DNA of 64,000 bases from Candidatus Peregrinibacteria bacterium HGW-Peregrinibacteria-1 (GCA_002839505.1 PGYE01000001.1:895995-959994), one strand, 5' to 3'; positions 24,094 to 33,952 are shown, counted from the stretch's first letter. Notes: generated by a model not told the origin, from the sequence alone. Program-made: numbers and translations.

Positions 24094-25941
24094 ATGAATC
24101 AAAAGTCAAAAAGCCCCAAATTTAGCATCGTCACAATAATCGTTATCGCCTTACTACTATCCGCAATCACACTTCTCTTCAGCAATCCCACAGCAAAAAG
24201 CGACCAAATCACCCTCAGCAAATTCATCGAAGAAGCCCGCTCCGGCAGAATCGAAAGCATCGAAGTAAAAGGCACACAAATCAACCTAGCCCTCATCGAC
24301 GGCAGCAAGCAATTCACCTACAAAGAAAGCGGCACCAGCATCTATGACATTCTTGAAAAAGGTGGAGTCCCTGAAAGAAGTATCTCCACCCTCCCAATCA
24401 CAGTCACCAACAACGAAGGAAGTTTCTTCTGGCAACAAATCCTAATCAGCCTTGTACCATTTCTCCTAATAATTCTCTTTTTCGTCTTCATGATGCGCTC
24501 AGCGCAGTCAAACCAAAACAGCGCTATGTCTTTTGGTAAAAGCAAAGCCCGTCTTCACGATGGCACTAAAGAAAAAACAAGTTTCGATGATGTTGCCGGA
24601 GCCGATGAAGCCAAAGAAGAACTTATGGAAGTCGTAGACTTTTTGAAAAACCCAGGCAAATATCAAAAAATGGGGGCAAAAATCCCCAAAGGAGTACTAC
24701 TTGTCGGATCACCAGGAACCGGTAAAACCCTATTAGCCCGCGCCGTTGCTGGCGAAGCCGATGCTCCGTTTTTCAGCCTCTCCGGATCTGAGTTTGTCGA
24801 AATGTTTGTTGGAGTAGGAGCAGCCCGAGTACGAGATTTATTCGAAAAAGCGAAAAAAAGTGCCCCCTCAATTATATTTATCGACGAAATTGACGCTGTT
24901 GGAAGACACCGTGGAGCCGGAATGGGTGGCGGCCACGACGAAAGAGAACAAACCCTCAATCAAATATTAACCGAGATGGATGGTTTCGAAACCGGAACAA
25001 ATGTCATTATATTTGCTGCCACAAACCGTCCCGATATCTTGGACCCTGCCCTTCTCAGACCAGGCCGCTTCGATCGTAAAGTCATGGTCGACATGCCGGA
25101 TGTAAAAGCTCGTGAAGAAATTCTCATCGTACACACCCGGAAAAAACCAATGGCCAGCAAAATCGATCTTCACCGTATCGCGCAAGTAACAGCTGGCTTC
25201 ACCGGTGCCGATCTCGAAAATCTTGCCAACGAAGCTGCAATTGCAGCCGCAAAAGACAATCACACTAAGATCACCATGGACGATCTTGAAGAAGCCATTG
25301 ATAAAGTTGCCATGGGAAGAGCTAAAAGATCCCGAGTAATGAGCGAAAAAGAAAAGAAAATAACCGCCTACCATGAGGTCGGACACGCCATCGTTGGACA
25401 CCTTCTGCCAAACTGCGACTCCGTCCACAAAGTCACCGTCATCCCAAGAGGAATGGCCCTAGGAGTTACCCACTTCTTACCGGGAGAAGATGACAGATAC
25501 CTCATGTCAAAAAGCAAGATAGAAGACACCCTTTGCGCAATGCTTGGAGGATACACCGCCGAACAAATCTTCTTCAACGAACTAACAACTGGCGCCTCCA
25601 ACGATCTCCAAAAAGTTAAATCTCTTGCCACTAGCATGGTCACCAAGTATGGAATGAGCGACCTTGGCCCAATCATATTCGGAGACAGTAAAGACGAAGT
25701 CTTCCTAGGTAAAGATTTTGGCCACATTAAAAACTACTCCGAAGAAAGTGCCGCTCGCATCGACCAACTGGTTAAAGACATCATCGACAACGCCTACAAA
25801 CGCACCAAGGAACTAATTTCAAAACATAAAAAAGTAATTGAAAAAATATCTGAAGACCTACTTGTAAAGGAAACCATCAGCGGTGAAGAACTAGCAAAGT
25901 ATTTCAAAATAATTCCAGCACCTAAAAAATCAGAAGTATGA
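24094..25941 (+). CDS. ftsH: ATP-dependent zinc metalloprotease FtsH
   Basis: Membrane-anchored hexameric AAA+ protease that degrades damaged or unassembled membrane proteins. 615 residues: first membrane helix at about 11-30, a small external domain, second helix at about 115-135, Walker A GSPGTGKT (about 205-212), Walker [12 protein letters not shown], the arginine-finger region ([18 protein letters not shown]), and the zinc site [12 protein letters not shown] near residue 425. All key residues are intact. Stop overlaps the hsp20 start (ATGA), coupling a quality-control protease with a small chaperone. Confidence 0.97.
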   Translation: MNQKSKSPKFSIVTIIVIALLLSAITLLFSNPTAKSDQITLSKFIEEARSGRIESIEVKGTQINLALIDGSKQFTYKESGTSIYDILEKGGVPERSISTLPITVTNNEGSFFWQQILISLVPFLLIILFFVFMMRSAQSNQNSAMSFGKSKARLHDGTKEKTSFDDVAGADEAKEELMEVVDFLKNPGKYQKMGAKIPKGVLLVGSPGTGKTLLARAVAGEADAPFFSLSGSEFVEMFVGVGAARVRDLFEKAKKSAPSIIFIDEIDAVGRHRGAGMGGGHDEREQTLNQILTEMDGFETGTNVIIFAATNRPDILDPALLRPGRFDRKVMVDMPDVKAREEILIVHTRKKPMASKIDLHRIAQVTAGFTGADLENLANEAAIAAAKDNHTKITMDDLEEAIDKVAMGRAKRSRVMSEKEKKITAYHEVGHAIVGHLLPNCDSVHKVTVIPRGMALGVTHFLPGEDDRYLMSKSKIEDTLCAMLGGYTAEQIFFNELTTGASNDLQKVKSLATSMVTKYGMSDLGPIIFGDSKDEVFLGKDFGHIKNYSEESAARIDQLVKDIIDNAYKRTKELISKHKKVIEKISEDLLVKETISGEELAKYFKIIPAPKKSEV

Positions 25942-26330
25942 ACAAGTCCAATATTTCAATCAAAAGCCATGACGGTAAAATAAAAACCGAAACCGGACAG
26001 CTTGCCGTAGATGTTTATTCCAATGAAAAGGAAATAGTTATTATTGCGCCGATTGCCGGAGTCAGCGAAGAAGACATCAACCTAACGATCAACGAAGAAA
26101 TCCTCGTCATTCGTGGAGATCGCCAAATCCCGATCCTTAATCAAAACCCTGAAAACAAACCGGTGACCAGCGAATGCTTTTGGGGACCTTTCTCAAGAGC
26201 AATAGTCCTCCCGGAATACACTGAAATCAATAAAATTGAAGCCTCATTCAAAAAAAACATCCTCATAATCACCATTCCAAAAAATCAACAACCGCAATCA
26301 CGAACGATTAAAATTCAACATCAGGAATAA
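25938..26330 (+). CDS. Hsp20/alpha-crystallin family small heat-shock protein
   Basis: 130 residues with the alpha-crystallin domain: LAVDVYSNEKEIVIIAPIAGVSEEDINLTINEEILVIRGDR, then the A-x-[IL]-x-x-x-I-L-I-I-T-[IV]-P end (ASFKKNILIITIPK) and a short C-terminal tail with IKI. It is an ATP-independent holdase. The 4-nt overlap with ftsH means both are made together, presumably under stress. Confidence 0.9.
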   Translation: MNKSNISIKSHDGKIKTETGQLAVDVYSNEKEIVIIAPIAGVSEEDINLTINEEILVIRGDRQIPILNQNPENKPVTSECFWGPFSRAIVLPEYTEINKIEASFKKNILIITIPKNQQPQSRTIKIQHQE

Positions 26331-26344
26331 CAAAGATTATCACA

Positions 26345-27229
26345 ATGAAAATCACAAAAGCAATAATCCCGGCAGCAGGATTCGGGACACGATTTCTTCC
26401 GGCAACAAAATCCCAACCTAAGGAAATGCTTCCCATCGTCGACAAGCCGGCAATTCATTATATCGTTGAAGAGGCCGTCAATAGTGGCATTAAAGAAATT
26501 ATCATTATCACCAGTCGCGGCAAACACTCCATTGAAGATTACTTCGACCACTCCTCCGAACTTTTTGCTCACCTGGCAAAAAAAGGGAAAACCGAATTCA
26601 TCAAAGACCTACAAAGGATTGAATCAATGGCCAAATTCATCTACATCAGACAGCCGCACCCTAAAGGTGATGGTGATGCCATCCTGCAAGCGCAAGACAT
26701 CGTCAAAAACGAACCCTTCGCCGTGTTATTTGGAGACGACATTTACGACAGTAACCCTCCAGCCCTAAAACAAATGATGGACATTTACGAACAAACAAAT
26801 TCACCAATAATTGCCCTCACGAAAATCGACAAATCTCAATCATTCAACTACGGAATGATTAAAAGCAAACCCACAACATCCACCCTCCACGAAATCACTG
26901 ACTTCGTCGAAAAACCCGCCCCCGAAAACAGCCCCTCAGATCTGGCAGTCACCGGAAAATATATCGTCACCCCCGAATTACTTAACGACCTAAAATCCGT
27001 AGCAGAATCGAAGGAAAGCAATTCAAATAATGAGATACTACTCATCGACGGCATGTGCAAATATGTTCAAAAATCACCGATCTACGGACTCGAAATTCAA
27101 GGAGACCGTTTCGACACCGGCAGCAAAATCGGATACCTAAAAGCCGTAACTCACTTCGCACTAAAAGACCCCGAATTACGGGAAGACTACAAAAAACACC
27201 TCCAAGGTCTTGATTTAAATTCCAAATAG
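26345..27229 (+). CDS. galU: UTP-glucose-1-phosphate uridylyltransferase
   Basis: Makes UDP-glucose for glycan and envelope synthesis. 294 residues with the nucleotidyltransferase start IIPAAGFGTRFLPATKSQPKEMLP, VDKPAIHYIVEEAVNSGI, and later FVEKPAPENSPSDLAVTGKYI and GDRFDTGSKIGYLKA, all diagnostic for GalU. Starts 14 bp after hsp20. Together with the sugar-phosphate transferase at 29741 it points to surface polysaccharide. Confidence 0.95.
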   Translation: MKITKAIIPAAGFGTRFLPATKSQPKEMLPIVDKPAIHYIVEEAVNSGIKEIIIITSRGKHSIEDYFDHSSELFAHLAKKGKTEFIKDLQRIESMAKFIYIRQPHPKGDGDAILQAQDIVKNEPFAVLFGDDIYDSNPPALKQMMDIYEQTNSPIIALTKIDKSQSFNYGMIKSKPTTSTLHEITDFVEKPAPENSPSDLAVTGKYIVTPELLNDLKSVAESKESNSNNEILLIDGMCKYVQKSPIYGLEIQGDRFDTGSKIGYLKAVTHFALKDPELREDYKKHLQGLDLNSK

Positions 27230-27238
27230 GCATATAAT
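27210..27238 (+). promoter_or_regulatory. Promoter of the TPR protein gene
   Basis: TTGATT (27210-27215), 17 nt, TATAAT (27233-27238), placed over the end of galU. The leader to 27301 is about 55 nt, longer than usual for this window and very A-rich. Confidence 0.7.
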
Positions 27239-27300
27239 ACCCAGATCATTTCACTCAAAAAGAAGTAAACGATCCAGGTAAAAAATAAAAACAAAAACGT

Positions 27301-27927
27301 ATGCCGCACTATGACAATAGTGGTCAAGATGACCGCGTATATACCTTGAATCCTCTGATCGAAGAAGCTGATTTACTAAAAAGTGACGGCAAACACCAAG
27401 AAGCAATTCTTCTCTGTGAACAAATTCTCAAAACCGACCTCGAGTGTGTCGAAGCCTTTGAAGAAATTGGCGACAACTACTTGAGTCTCAGAGAATATGG
27501 CAAAGCGGAAAAAGCATTAATACAAGCTATAAAACTAAATACAAACAGTGCAAACGCCCATTATCTTTTGGGCTTTGTTTATTCCTGTACTGGACAATGG
27601 AGTAGCTCAGTGGCACTACTTGAAACCGCCAATGACCTCTACCCAAACCATCCCGAAATTTTAAGATGTCTCGGTTGGAGTCTCTACCATCACGGTGAAA
27701 GACCAAAAGGAATTATTCTTCTTGAACGATCACATCAGCTGGCATCAAGCGATCCTCTCATCCTCAATGACCTTGGCGTCTGCTACCTAAACGAAAAAAA
27801 CTTCGAAAAAGCCGGGCACCTATTCAAAAAAGCCCTACAGTTCGACCCCACAAACAATAAAGCCAAAGAATGCCTCAATGCGGTAAACTTTTTCCGCCGA
27901 GAATTCGACAAGATGAAAAAACAATAG
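27301..27927 (+). CDS. Tetratricopeptide-repeat protein
   Basis: 208 residues, no signal peptide. At least five TPR units can be read: EADLLKSDGKHQEAILLCEQIL, ECVEAFEEIGDNYLSLREYGKAEKALIQAI, SANAHYLLGFVYSCTGQWSSSVALLETA, HPEILRCLGWSLYHHGERPKGIILLERS, and DPLILNDLGVCYLNEKNFEKAGHLFKKAL. TPRs mediate protein-protein contacts; the partner is unknown. Own promoter and terminator, so a single-gene unit. Confidence 0.85.
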   Translation: MPHYDNSGQDDRVYTLNPLIEEADLLKSDGKHQEAILLCEQILKTDLECVEAFEEIGDNYLSLREYGKAEKALIQAIKLNTNSANAHYLLGFVYSCTGQWSSSVALLETANDLYPNHPEILRCLGWSLYHHGERPKGIILLERSHQLASSDPLILNDLGVCYLNEKNFEKAGHLFKKALQFDPTNNKAKECLNAVNFFRREFDKMKKQ

Positions 27928-27960
27928 CCATCTAAATTCCCCTCACAAAAATTAAAAGCA

Positions 27961-27987
27961 AAAATAGCCTTTCCGGGCTATTTTTTG
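27961..27987 (+). terminator. Intrinsic terminator after the TPR gene
   Basis: AATAGCC (27963-27969) pairs with GGCTATT (27976-27982), loop of 6, followed by T-rich sequence to 27987. Confidence 0.85.
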
Positions 27988-28023
27988 TATTCTCAAAAAA
28001 GACCACAAAATACCAAAACCATC

Positions 28024-28881
28024 ATGACAGCAATTATTGAATGCGTCCCAAACATCAGCGAAGGCAAAAATAAAACAAAGATTCAAAAACTCCTCACCGC
28101 AATCAACAATACCCCAAACACAAAACTCCTACACCACACCTCCGACCCCGACCACAACCGCACCGTCATTACATTTATTGGCAAGGAAGAGAGCGTCTTC
28201 CACGCCGCCTACAACCTTGCAAAAACTGCTACGGAAATTCTCGACCTATCCCAACACCACGGAATTCACCCACGATTCGGAGTTGTCGATGTCATCCCCT
28301 TCATCCCGCTGCGCAATATCACAGCCAAAGAATTAGTCCCTTTAGTCCATCAATTTGGCGACAAAATATCGCAGCTCAACATCGCACCATATTTTTATGA
28401 ACAAGCAGCCACAAACAACCAGCACAAAAACCTCGCCACATTAAGAAAACACCTCAGTGAAACCACAATCATAAAACATAACCCCCAATTCGGCGCATCC
28501 TGCATCGCAGTAAGGAAGCCCTTAATCGCCTTCAACATCAATCTAAAATCACAAGATCTCAACATCGCAAAAGAAATCGCCACCGCCATCAGACCATCCA
28601 ATGGTGGGCTACAAGAAGTAAAATCCCTTGGCCTATTTCTCAGCAGTAAAAACTGCACTCAAATATCAATGAACCTCACCGACTACACCATCACACCCCC
28701 CCAGCAAGTCTTCAAAGCCATTGAAAAACTAGCCCAAAAACACCAAATCGAAATACTAGAAAGCGAATTAATCGGCATGATTCCCTCAGAAATAGTCGAT
28801 ACCAATTTCGCAAAAAACCTCCACATCAAAAACTTCACCACCTCCCAAATACTAAATATCACAACCCTCACCCTTAACTAA
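28024..28881 (+). CDS. ftcD: Glutamate formimidoyltransferase (FtcD N-terminal type)
   Basis: Start at the ATG at 28024 (MTAIIECVPNISEGKN); the upstream open frame would run through the terminator. 285 residues: ECVPNISEGKN, HHTSDPDHNRTVITFIG, HGIHPRFGVVDVIPFIPL and FGASCIAVRKPLIAFNINL are all family signatures. The enzyme moves a formimino group between glutamate and tetrahydrofolate in histidine breakdown. No other histidine-utilisation gene is present and there is no cyclodeaminase domain. Related enzymes have been shown to moonlight in 5-formyl-THF disposal, replacing the cycloligase, which would make sense here with folC and purine genes. Confidence 0.9.
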   Translation: MTAIIECVPNISEGKNKTKIQKLLTAINNTPNTKLLHHTSDPDHNRTVITFIGKEESVFHAAYNLAKTATEILDLSQHHGIHPRFGVVDVIPFIPLRNITAKELVPLVHQFGDKISQLNIAPYFYEQAATNNQHKNLATLRKHLSETTIIKHNPQFGASCIAVRKPLIAFNINLKSQDLNIAKEIATAIRPSNGGLQEVKSLGLFLSSKNCTQISMNLTDYTITPPQQVFKAIEKLAQKHQIEILESELIGMIPSEIVDTNFAKNLHIKNFTTSQILNITTLTLN

Positions 28882-28885
28882 TGTT

Positions 28886-29270
28886 GTCATCGCGATTAGG
28901 TCGAGCAACTTGTTACACACTCTTACTTTTCTTGGGCATATCGGAGCCTTTGCGGGCCGGTGCCTTTCAGAGACTGAATTCAGGCTAATTTTCACTTATT
29001 ATTTATTTTGCGTCATCGCGATTACATTGAACCACTTATAGGCACACTCTCACTTCTCTTGGGCTTATCGGAGCCTTTGCGGGCCGGTGCCGAATGAAGT
29101 GAGGCGAGCAAAGGCGAGATCTGAGACGTAATTTCCCGCTGGGGAAATTAACGGCGTCCCAAGGGAAGTAAGAGCGTGCCATAACTAACCTAATCGCTGA
29201 AAGCAAAATAAATATGGTGAAGATTACCTAAAGGCGAGATCTGAGGTGCGGTTTCCCGCTGAAAGCACCA
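28886..29270 (+). repeat. Hairpin repeat, locus B (left half, full inner element, right half)
   Basis: Composite of the dispersed repeat. Left half (28886-29000): GTCATCGCGATTAGG, a left arm, TCGGAGCCTTTGCGGGCCGG, GCCTTTCAGAGACT. Complete inner element at 29003-29211: outer pairing ends TTATTTTGC/GCAAAATAA and GCGATTA/TAATCGC, 23-nt arms at 29041-29063 and 29158-29180 (several mismatches), the core GCCTTTGC...GCAAAGGC, and the AATTTCCC-GCTG-GGGAAATT hairpin near 29130-29149. Right half (29212-29270): GGTGAAGATTACCTAAAGGC, GAGATCTGAGGTGC and a shortened hairpin. It fills the whole gap between ftcD and RNase P RNA; I see no gene in it. Confidence 0.85.
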
Positions 29271-29303
29271 TCAGCAATTGCTATTTAACAACAAATATAG
29301 TAC

Positions 29304-29684
29304 TTTCAAGCCGCTGAAAAGATTGAAGGTGATTACTTCATTAATCCATGCGATCAATGAAGAGGAAAGTCCGAGCACCAAGGAAAATCTTAGCCGGTAA
29401 CACCGTGCCACATATTAATATCCTTCGGGAAAAATAATATGGAGGGAAAGTGCCACAGAGACAATACTATTCCGGGTTTACTCGGAAGAAAGGTGAAAAG
29501 TCCGCCTCAGGCGGATCTCAAGATGCTTGCATCATGAGGTGGTAAACCCTAAGAGGTGCAAGGCAGGATGGAATGTACAGTTATCCTCCAAATGATAGTT
29601 GTATATCCTGCCGCAATGATCTTCAATTATGAAGACAAGATAGATGATCACATCCGTTTACGGACCACAGAACTCGGCTTATGC
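29304..29684 (+). ncRNA. rnpB: RNase P RNA
   Basis: Catalytic RNA that trims tRNA 5' leaders. Hallmarks in order: AAGCCG (29308-29313) forming P1 with CGGCTT (29675-29680); the universally conserved GAGGAAAGTCCGAGC near 29380; GCCACAGAGACAATAC in the P10-P12 region; GGTGAAAAGTCCGCC; GGTAAACCCT; a C-rich/G-rich hairpin; and near the 3' end GGACCACAGAACTCGGCTTATG, the conserved P4 and P1 end. About 375-380 nt, a normal length for bacterial type A. Ends are placed by P1 pairing and may be off by several bases. Its protein partner rnpA is at 59387. Confidence 0.93.
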
Positions 29685-29740
29685 AAATCTTTTCAGCCTA
29701 TCACAGCCATATCATAGCCCAACAAAAGAAATAGAAAAAT

Positions 29741-31180
29741 ATGAAGAAATTCGAAATTTTCTTTGGCATCATCAAGGTCCCCATAGACTTCATTACGACC
29801 ATATTAGCCTTCTGGACTGCCTACCAACTCCGCCTCATCACAGAGCCCATCAAAGGAATCGCAAAGCCCCTCGACGCCGCCAGTCTTCCATCCATGGAAA
29901 GTTTTATTAACTTTAGCCTCCTTAGCGCAATTTTCCTGATATTAATATTCATTATCAGAAATCTCTACACCCTCAAGACCACCCTGAAATTCAACCAAGA
30001 AATACGCCTTATCATCAGTAGCTGTATCATTTGGGGACTCCTAATAATGTCTGGGTTCTTCTTCACCCTCAACACCGCTTTTTCACGGCTTACCGCCATA
30101 TACATATTCGGACTAACCGTCATCTTCATAATTATAGGACGCGGAGGTATAAAATTGATTCAATACCTATTCCTAAAAAACAACATTGGTCGCCGCAACT
30201 TGGCATTTATCGGAAATAATAATCTCACCGAAAAAATAGCTAAAAAACTTCAGAAAGACGCCCGCTACAACCTAATTGGAATCATTGGCGATGACCAACG
30301 CAACTCCAAACTACAAATCATCGGCAACACCAATAATCTTGAAGAGCTCATTATCAAACACAACATCGATGAAATAATTCAAACCGAATCTCACAAAGAC
30401 ATTCAAAAAGATGAGGAAATAATCGACATCTGCGACCTCAGCCATGTTAATTATCGCTTCATTCCTGACATGCTCCAAGTACGAAGTATCAACATCGAAG
30501 TACAAACCATGGGAGAAATCCCAATCATCAACCTCAAATCCACCCCTCTGGATGGCTGGGGAAAAGTCTTAAAAAGATTAATCGACATAATCGGATCAAC
30601 CATTGGAATAATAATTCTATCCCCCGTCATGTTCCTCACCGCCCTTGCCATCAAACTCGACTCTAAAGGACCTATACTATTTTCCAAGCTCGACGACGAC
30701 ACCCCAGTCACACGAATTGGCAGAAAAGGTAAACCCTTCCATTTCTATAAGTTCCGCACTATGCAACCGAAAACACACAGCCTCCGCTACACCGAACTAG
30801 CCAAAAACAACACCCGCGAAGAAGGACCTCTGGTCAAAATCAAAAACGACCCTCGTGTCACTACCGTCGGTCGCTTCATTCGCAAATACTCCATCGATGA
30901 ATTACCCCAACTCTTCCAAGTTTTCCGCGGCCACATGAGCCTTGTTGGCCCCCGCCCACACCTTCCCGAAGAAGTCGCCAAATACATGAAAACCGACCGC
31001 TTCGTCCTCACCATCAAACCCGGAATTACCGGACTCCCTCAAATCAACGGACGCTCTGACCTGAGCTTCAAACAAGAAGTAAAACTAGACCGCTACTACA
31101 TTGAAAACTGGACAGTATGGATGGACATCAAAATAATTCTCAAAACAATCTTTATCGCCCTCCGAGGACACCAAGAGTAA
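29741..31180 (+). CDS. Polyprenyl-phosphate sugar-phosphate transferase
   Basis: 479 residues. The N-terminal half has four or five membrane helices (KVPIDFITTILAFWTAYQL; LLSAIFLILIFIIRNLY; LIISSCIIWGLLIMSGFFF; LTAIYIFGLTVIFIIIGRGG) and a Rossmann-like cytosolic domain (NLAFIGNNNLTEKIAKKL). The C-terminal bacterial sugar-transferase domain starts KRLIDIIGSTIGIIIL and contains FHFYKFRTMQP, KNDPRVTTVGRFIRKYSIDELPQL, SLVGPRPHLPEEV and PGITGLPQINGR. It links a sugar-phosphate to the lipid carrier as the first step of surface polysaccharide or glycoprotein assembly (WbaP/EPS type). Starts 57 bp after rnpB. Confidence 0.9.
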   Translation: MKKFEIFFGIIKVPIDFITTILAFWTAYQLRLITEPIKGIAKPLDAASLPSMESFINFSLLSAIFLILIFIIRNLYTLKTTLKFNQEIRLIISSCIIWGLLIMSGFFFTLNTAFSRLTAIYIFGLTVIFIIIGRGGIKLIQYLFLKNNIGRRNLAFIGNNNLTEKIAKKLQKDARYNLIGIIGDDQRNSKLQIIGNTNNLEELIIKHNIDEIIQTESHKDIQKDEEIIDICDLSHVNYRFIPDMLQVRSINIEVQTMGEIPIINLKSTPLDGWGKVLKRLIDIIGSTIGIIILSPVMFLTALAIKLDSKGPILFSKLDDDTPVTRIGRKGKPFHFYKFRTMQPKTHSLRYTELAKNNTREEGPLVKIKNDPRVTTVGRFIRKYSIDELPQLFQVFRGHMSLVGPRPHLPEEVAKYMKTDRFVLTIKPGITGLPQINGRSDLSFKQEVKLDRYYIENWTVWMDIKIILKTIFIALRGHQE

Positions 31181-31274
31181 ACCACTCCCCAATTTGATCC
31201 TCATCATTTTACACTTTCCACTAATAAACAATTAGACTACTATAGCGCCAACAAATTAAAAGCATAAAATTCAC

Positions 31275-33929
31275 ATGATTAAGACAGTAATAAACAAAAT
31301 TCTCGGTGATCAAAACAATAAAACGATCAAAAAAATCAATCCCCTCGTTCATAAAATCAATGAAATAGAAAAGGAATATTTCAAAACCCTCAAAGATAAA
31401 AATGATGTATTAGCCAAAACATCAGAATTCAAAACCCGTATCAAAGAGGGCGAATCTCTCGACTCAATACTACCCGAAGCCTTTGCCCTTGTTAAATTGG
31501 CAACCCGCCATCTACAGGGTGCAAAATGGAAAGTAAGTGGCAAAGAAATCACCTGGGACATGATCCCCTATGATGTTCAACTCATCGGTGGAATAGTCAT
31601 GCATCAAGGAAATATTGCCGAAATGAAAACTGGTGAAGGAAAAACCCTTGTATGTACCCTTCCTGTCTATCTTAATGCCCTCACCGGACGCGGAGTCTTT
31701 GTCGTAACCGTCAATGATTATCTAGCAACTCGTGATGCCGAATGGATGGAAGGACTTTACAACTACCTAGGCCTCTCCGTCGGAATCATCAGAGGAGGAC
31801 AATCGCCCGAAGAAAAAAAATCCGCATACAACTGCGACATAACCTACGGAACCAACAATGAATTTGGCTTCGACTACCTCCGTGACAACATGGCAACCAG
31901 TACCGAACAAATCGCCCAAAGAGAGTTACACTACGCCATCATCGACGAAGTCGACTCAATACTAATCGACGAAGCCCGTACCCCTTTAATCATCTCCGCC
32001 GCCGCCGAAAAATCAACCGACAAATATCAACAATATTCACAGCTTATTCCTCAGTTAAAAGAAAATGTCCATTATGACATTGATGAAAAAACCAAAACCG
32101 CAACTCTCACCGAGGAAGGTATCGCCAAAATGGAAGAATTGCTTGGAGTTGAAAACATTTATACCGAATTTGGATTTTCCGAAGTTCACCACATCGAACA
32201 AGCACTACGAGCTCAAGCCTGCTACAAAGCCGACATCGACTACATCGTCAAAGACGACCAAATTATCATCATCGACCAGTTTACCGGTCGCTTAATGCCG
32301 GGACGCCGCTATTCTCAAGGGCTGCACCAAGCACTTGAAGCTAAGGAAAAAGTCGAAGTAAACCGAGAATCAAAAACTCTCGCCACCATCACATTCCAAA
32401 ACTATTTCCGCCTCTTTGAAAAACTTGGTGGAATGACCGGTACCGCCGTCACAGAAGCCGAAGAATTCTATACAATCTATGGCCTTGATACCGTCGTCAT
32501 ACCGACCAATCAACCCGTCATGCGCCAAGACCTAACCGACAAAATATTCAAAAACCAAAAAGGTAAATATCTCTCCCTCGCTGAAGAAATCAAAACAATT
32601 CACAATCACGGACGCCCAATACTAGTAGGTACAATTTCAGTAGAACAATCTGAAATATTAAGCAAACTACTCCAACTAAAAGGCATTAAGCACAATGTCC
32701 TCAATGCCAAACAACATGAAAGAGAAGCGGAAATAATTGCTAATGCCGGACAAAAAGATGCCGTAACCATCGCGACAAACATGGCCGGTCGTGGGACCGA
32801 CATCAAAATTGACGACCAAGTAAAAAAACTCGGTGGGCTCTATGTAATCGGCACCGAGCGCCACGAATCACGCCGTATCGACAACCAGCTCCGCGGCCGA
32901 TCCGGTAGACAAGGTGACCCAGGTACCAGTCAATTCTATGTTTCCATGGAGGACAACCTCATGCGCCTTTTCGGAGGAGACAAAATGAAAAACATGATGA
33001 ACGCGCTCAATCTTCCCGAAGATATGCCCATTGAAACCAAGCTAATTTCCCGCTTCATAGAAAGCTCACAAAAAAAAGTGGAAGGCCACAACTTCGACAT
33101 CAGAAAACATGTCGTTGAATACGACGATGTCATGAACATCCAGCGTGAAGTTATCTACAAACGACGATCACAATATCTACAAAAAGACGATATCCTTGAA
33201 GAAATCCAAACAATGCTCAAGGAAATTGTTGAAAACACCGTTAGAAACTACACCGAAGCCCGACCTCACGCCGAATGGAATCATCAAGAAATACTCCAAG
33301 TAATCAACAGTATTCACAGTGGAGATCTCAAAGAAAACGACATCAACAAAATCACCAATCAATCGGAATTAACAGAAAAATTACAAGAATATCTGCTGGG
33401 CGCTTACACTACCAGAGAAGAAATCGTCGGCAACGAAAACATGAGAAAGATTGAAAAAGCCGTTGCTCTAAGATCAATCGACACCTTGTGGATGGAACAT
33501 ATTGATGCCATGAGTCAGCTCCGCGAAAATGTTGCCTTCAGTGGACTCGCACAAAAACAACCGCTCACAGAATACAAATCACAAGGCTATGAAATGTTCA
33601 TCGAAATGATCAACCTCACAAGATCAAATACCATAAACACCCTCTTCAAAATTGACCTCGAAAGAATCGCCCTCGATCAAATGAGTCAAAGAAATGAACT
33701 CCAAAATGCCCGAACCAATGCTGCCCAAATCAACAGAAATTTAGGTCTAAAATCTCAGGAAAACTCCAACCCAGTAATCATTAACGCCACACCAAGCAGT
33801 ACCAACACCTATAGCACCCTCGACCAAGAAACAAGCCCCCAAAATGACCTGGGTAAAGTTGGGCGCAATGATGAATGTCCTTGTGGAAGCGGGAAAAAAT
33901 ACAAAAAATGCCACGGGATATCTAACTAA
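31275..33929 (+). CDS. secA: Protein translocase ATPase SecA
   Basis: Motor that pushes preproteins through SecYEG. 884 residues: MHQGNIAEMKTGEGKTL (Walker A, about 119-125), YGTNNEFGFDYLRDNM, AIIDEVDSILIDEARTPLIIS (Walker B), TNMAGRGTDIKI and RRIDNQLRGRSGRQGDPG in the second helicase domain, and a C-terminal SEC-C zinc site (ECPCGSGKKYKKCH). Complete. Preceded by about 95 bp with no clear -35; no Shine-Dalgarno. The many lipoproteins and signal-peptide proteins in the window are its likely substrates. Confidence 0.97.
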   Translation: MIKTVINKILGDQNNKTIKKINPLVHKINEIEKEYFKTLKDKNDVLAKTSEFKTRIKEGESLDSILPEAFALVKLATRHLQGAKWKVSGKEITWDMIPYDVQLIGGIVMHQGNIAEMKTGEGKTLVCTLPVYLNALTGRGVFVVTVNDYLATRDAEWMEGLYNYLGLSVGIIRGGQSPEEKKSAYNCDITYGTNNEFGFDYLRDNMATSTEQIAQRELHYAIIDEVDSILIDEARTPLIISAAAEKSTDKYQQYSQLIPQLKENVHYDIDEKTKTATLTEEGIAKMEELLGVENIYTEFGFSEVHHIEQALRAQACYKADIDYIVKDDQIIIIDQFTGRLMPGRRYSQGLHQALEAKEKVEVNRESKTLATITFQNYFRLFEKLGGMTGTAVTEAEEFYTIYGLDTVVIPTNQPVMRQDLTDKIFKNQKGKYLSLAEEIKTIHNHGRPILVGTISVEQSEILSKLLQLKGIKHNVLNAKQHEREAEIIANAGQKDAVTIATNMAGRGTDIKIDDQVKKLGGLYVIGTERHESRRIDNQLRGRSGRQGDPGTSQFYVSMEDNLMRLFGGDKMKNMMNALNLPEDMPIETKLISRFIESSQKKVEGHNFDIRKHVVEYDDVMNIQREVIYKRRSQYLQKDDILEEIQTMLKEIVENTVRNYTEARPHAEWNHQEILQVINSIHSGDLKENDINKITNQSELTEKLQEYLLGAYTTREEIVGNENMRKIEKAVALRSIDTLWMEHIDAMSQLRENVAFSGLAQKQPLTEYKSQGYEMFIEMINLTRSNTINTLFKIDLERIALDQMSQRNELQNARTNAAQINRNLGLKSQENSNPVIINATPSSTNTYSTLDQETSPQNDLGKVGRNDECPCGSGKKYKKCHGISN

Positions 33930-33952
33930 TATCTATAATACAGATCGCCACT

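Noticed and set aside
28886-29270. Possible CRISPR array because of repeated blocks
   Set aside because: Units are long, nested and partly inverted, without regular short repeats and unique spacers, and no cas gene is near.
29644-29910. Open frame overlapping the end of RNase P RNA and the start of the sugar transferase gene
   Set aside because: Overlaps conserved rnpB sequence and the transferase in another frame; translation is Pro/His/Arg-rich as expected of a shadow frame.
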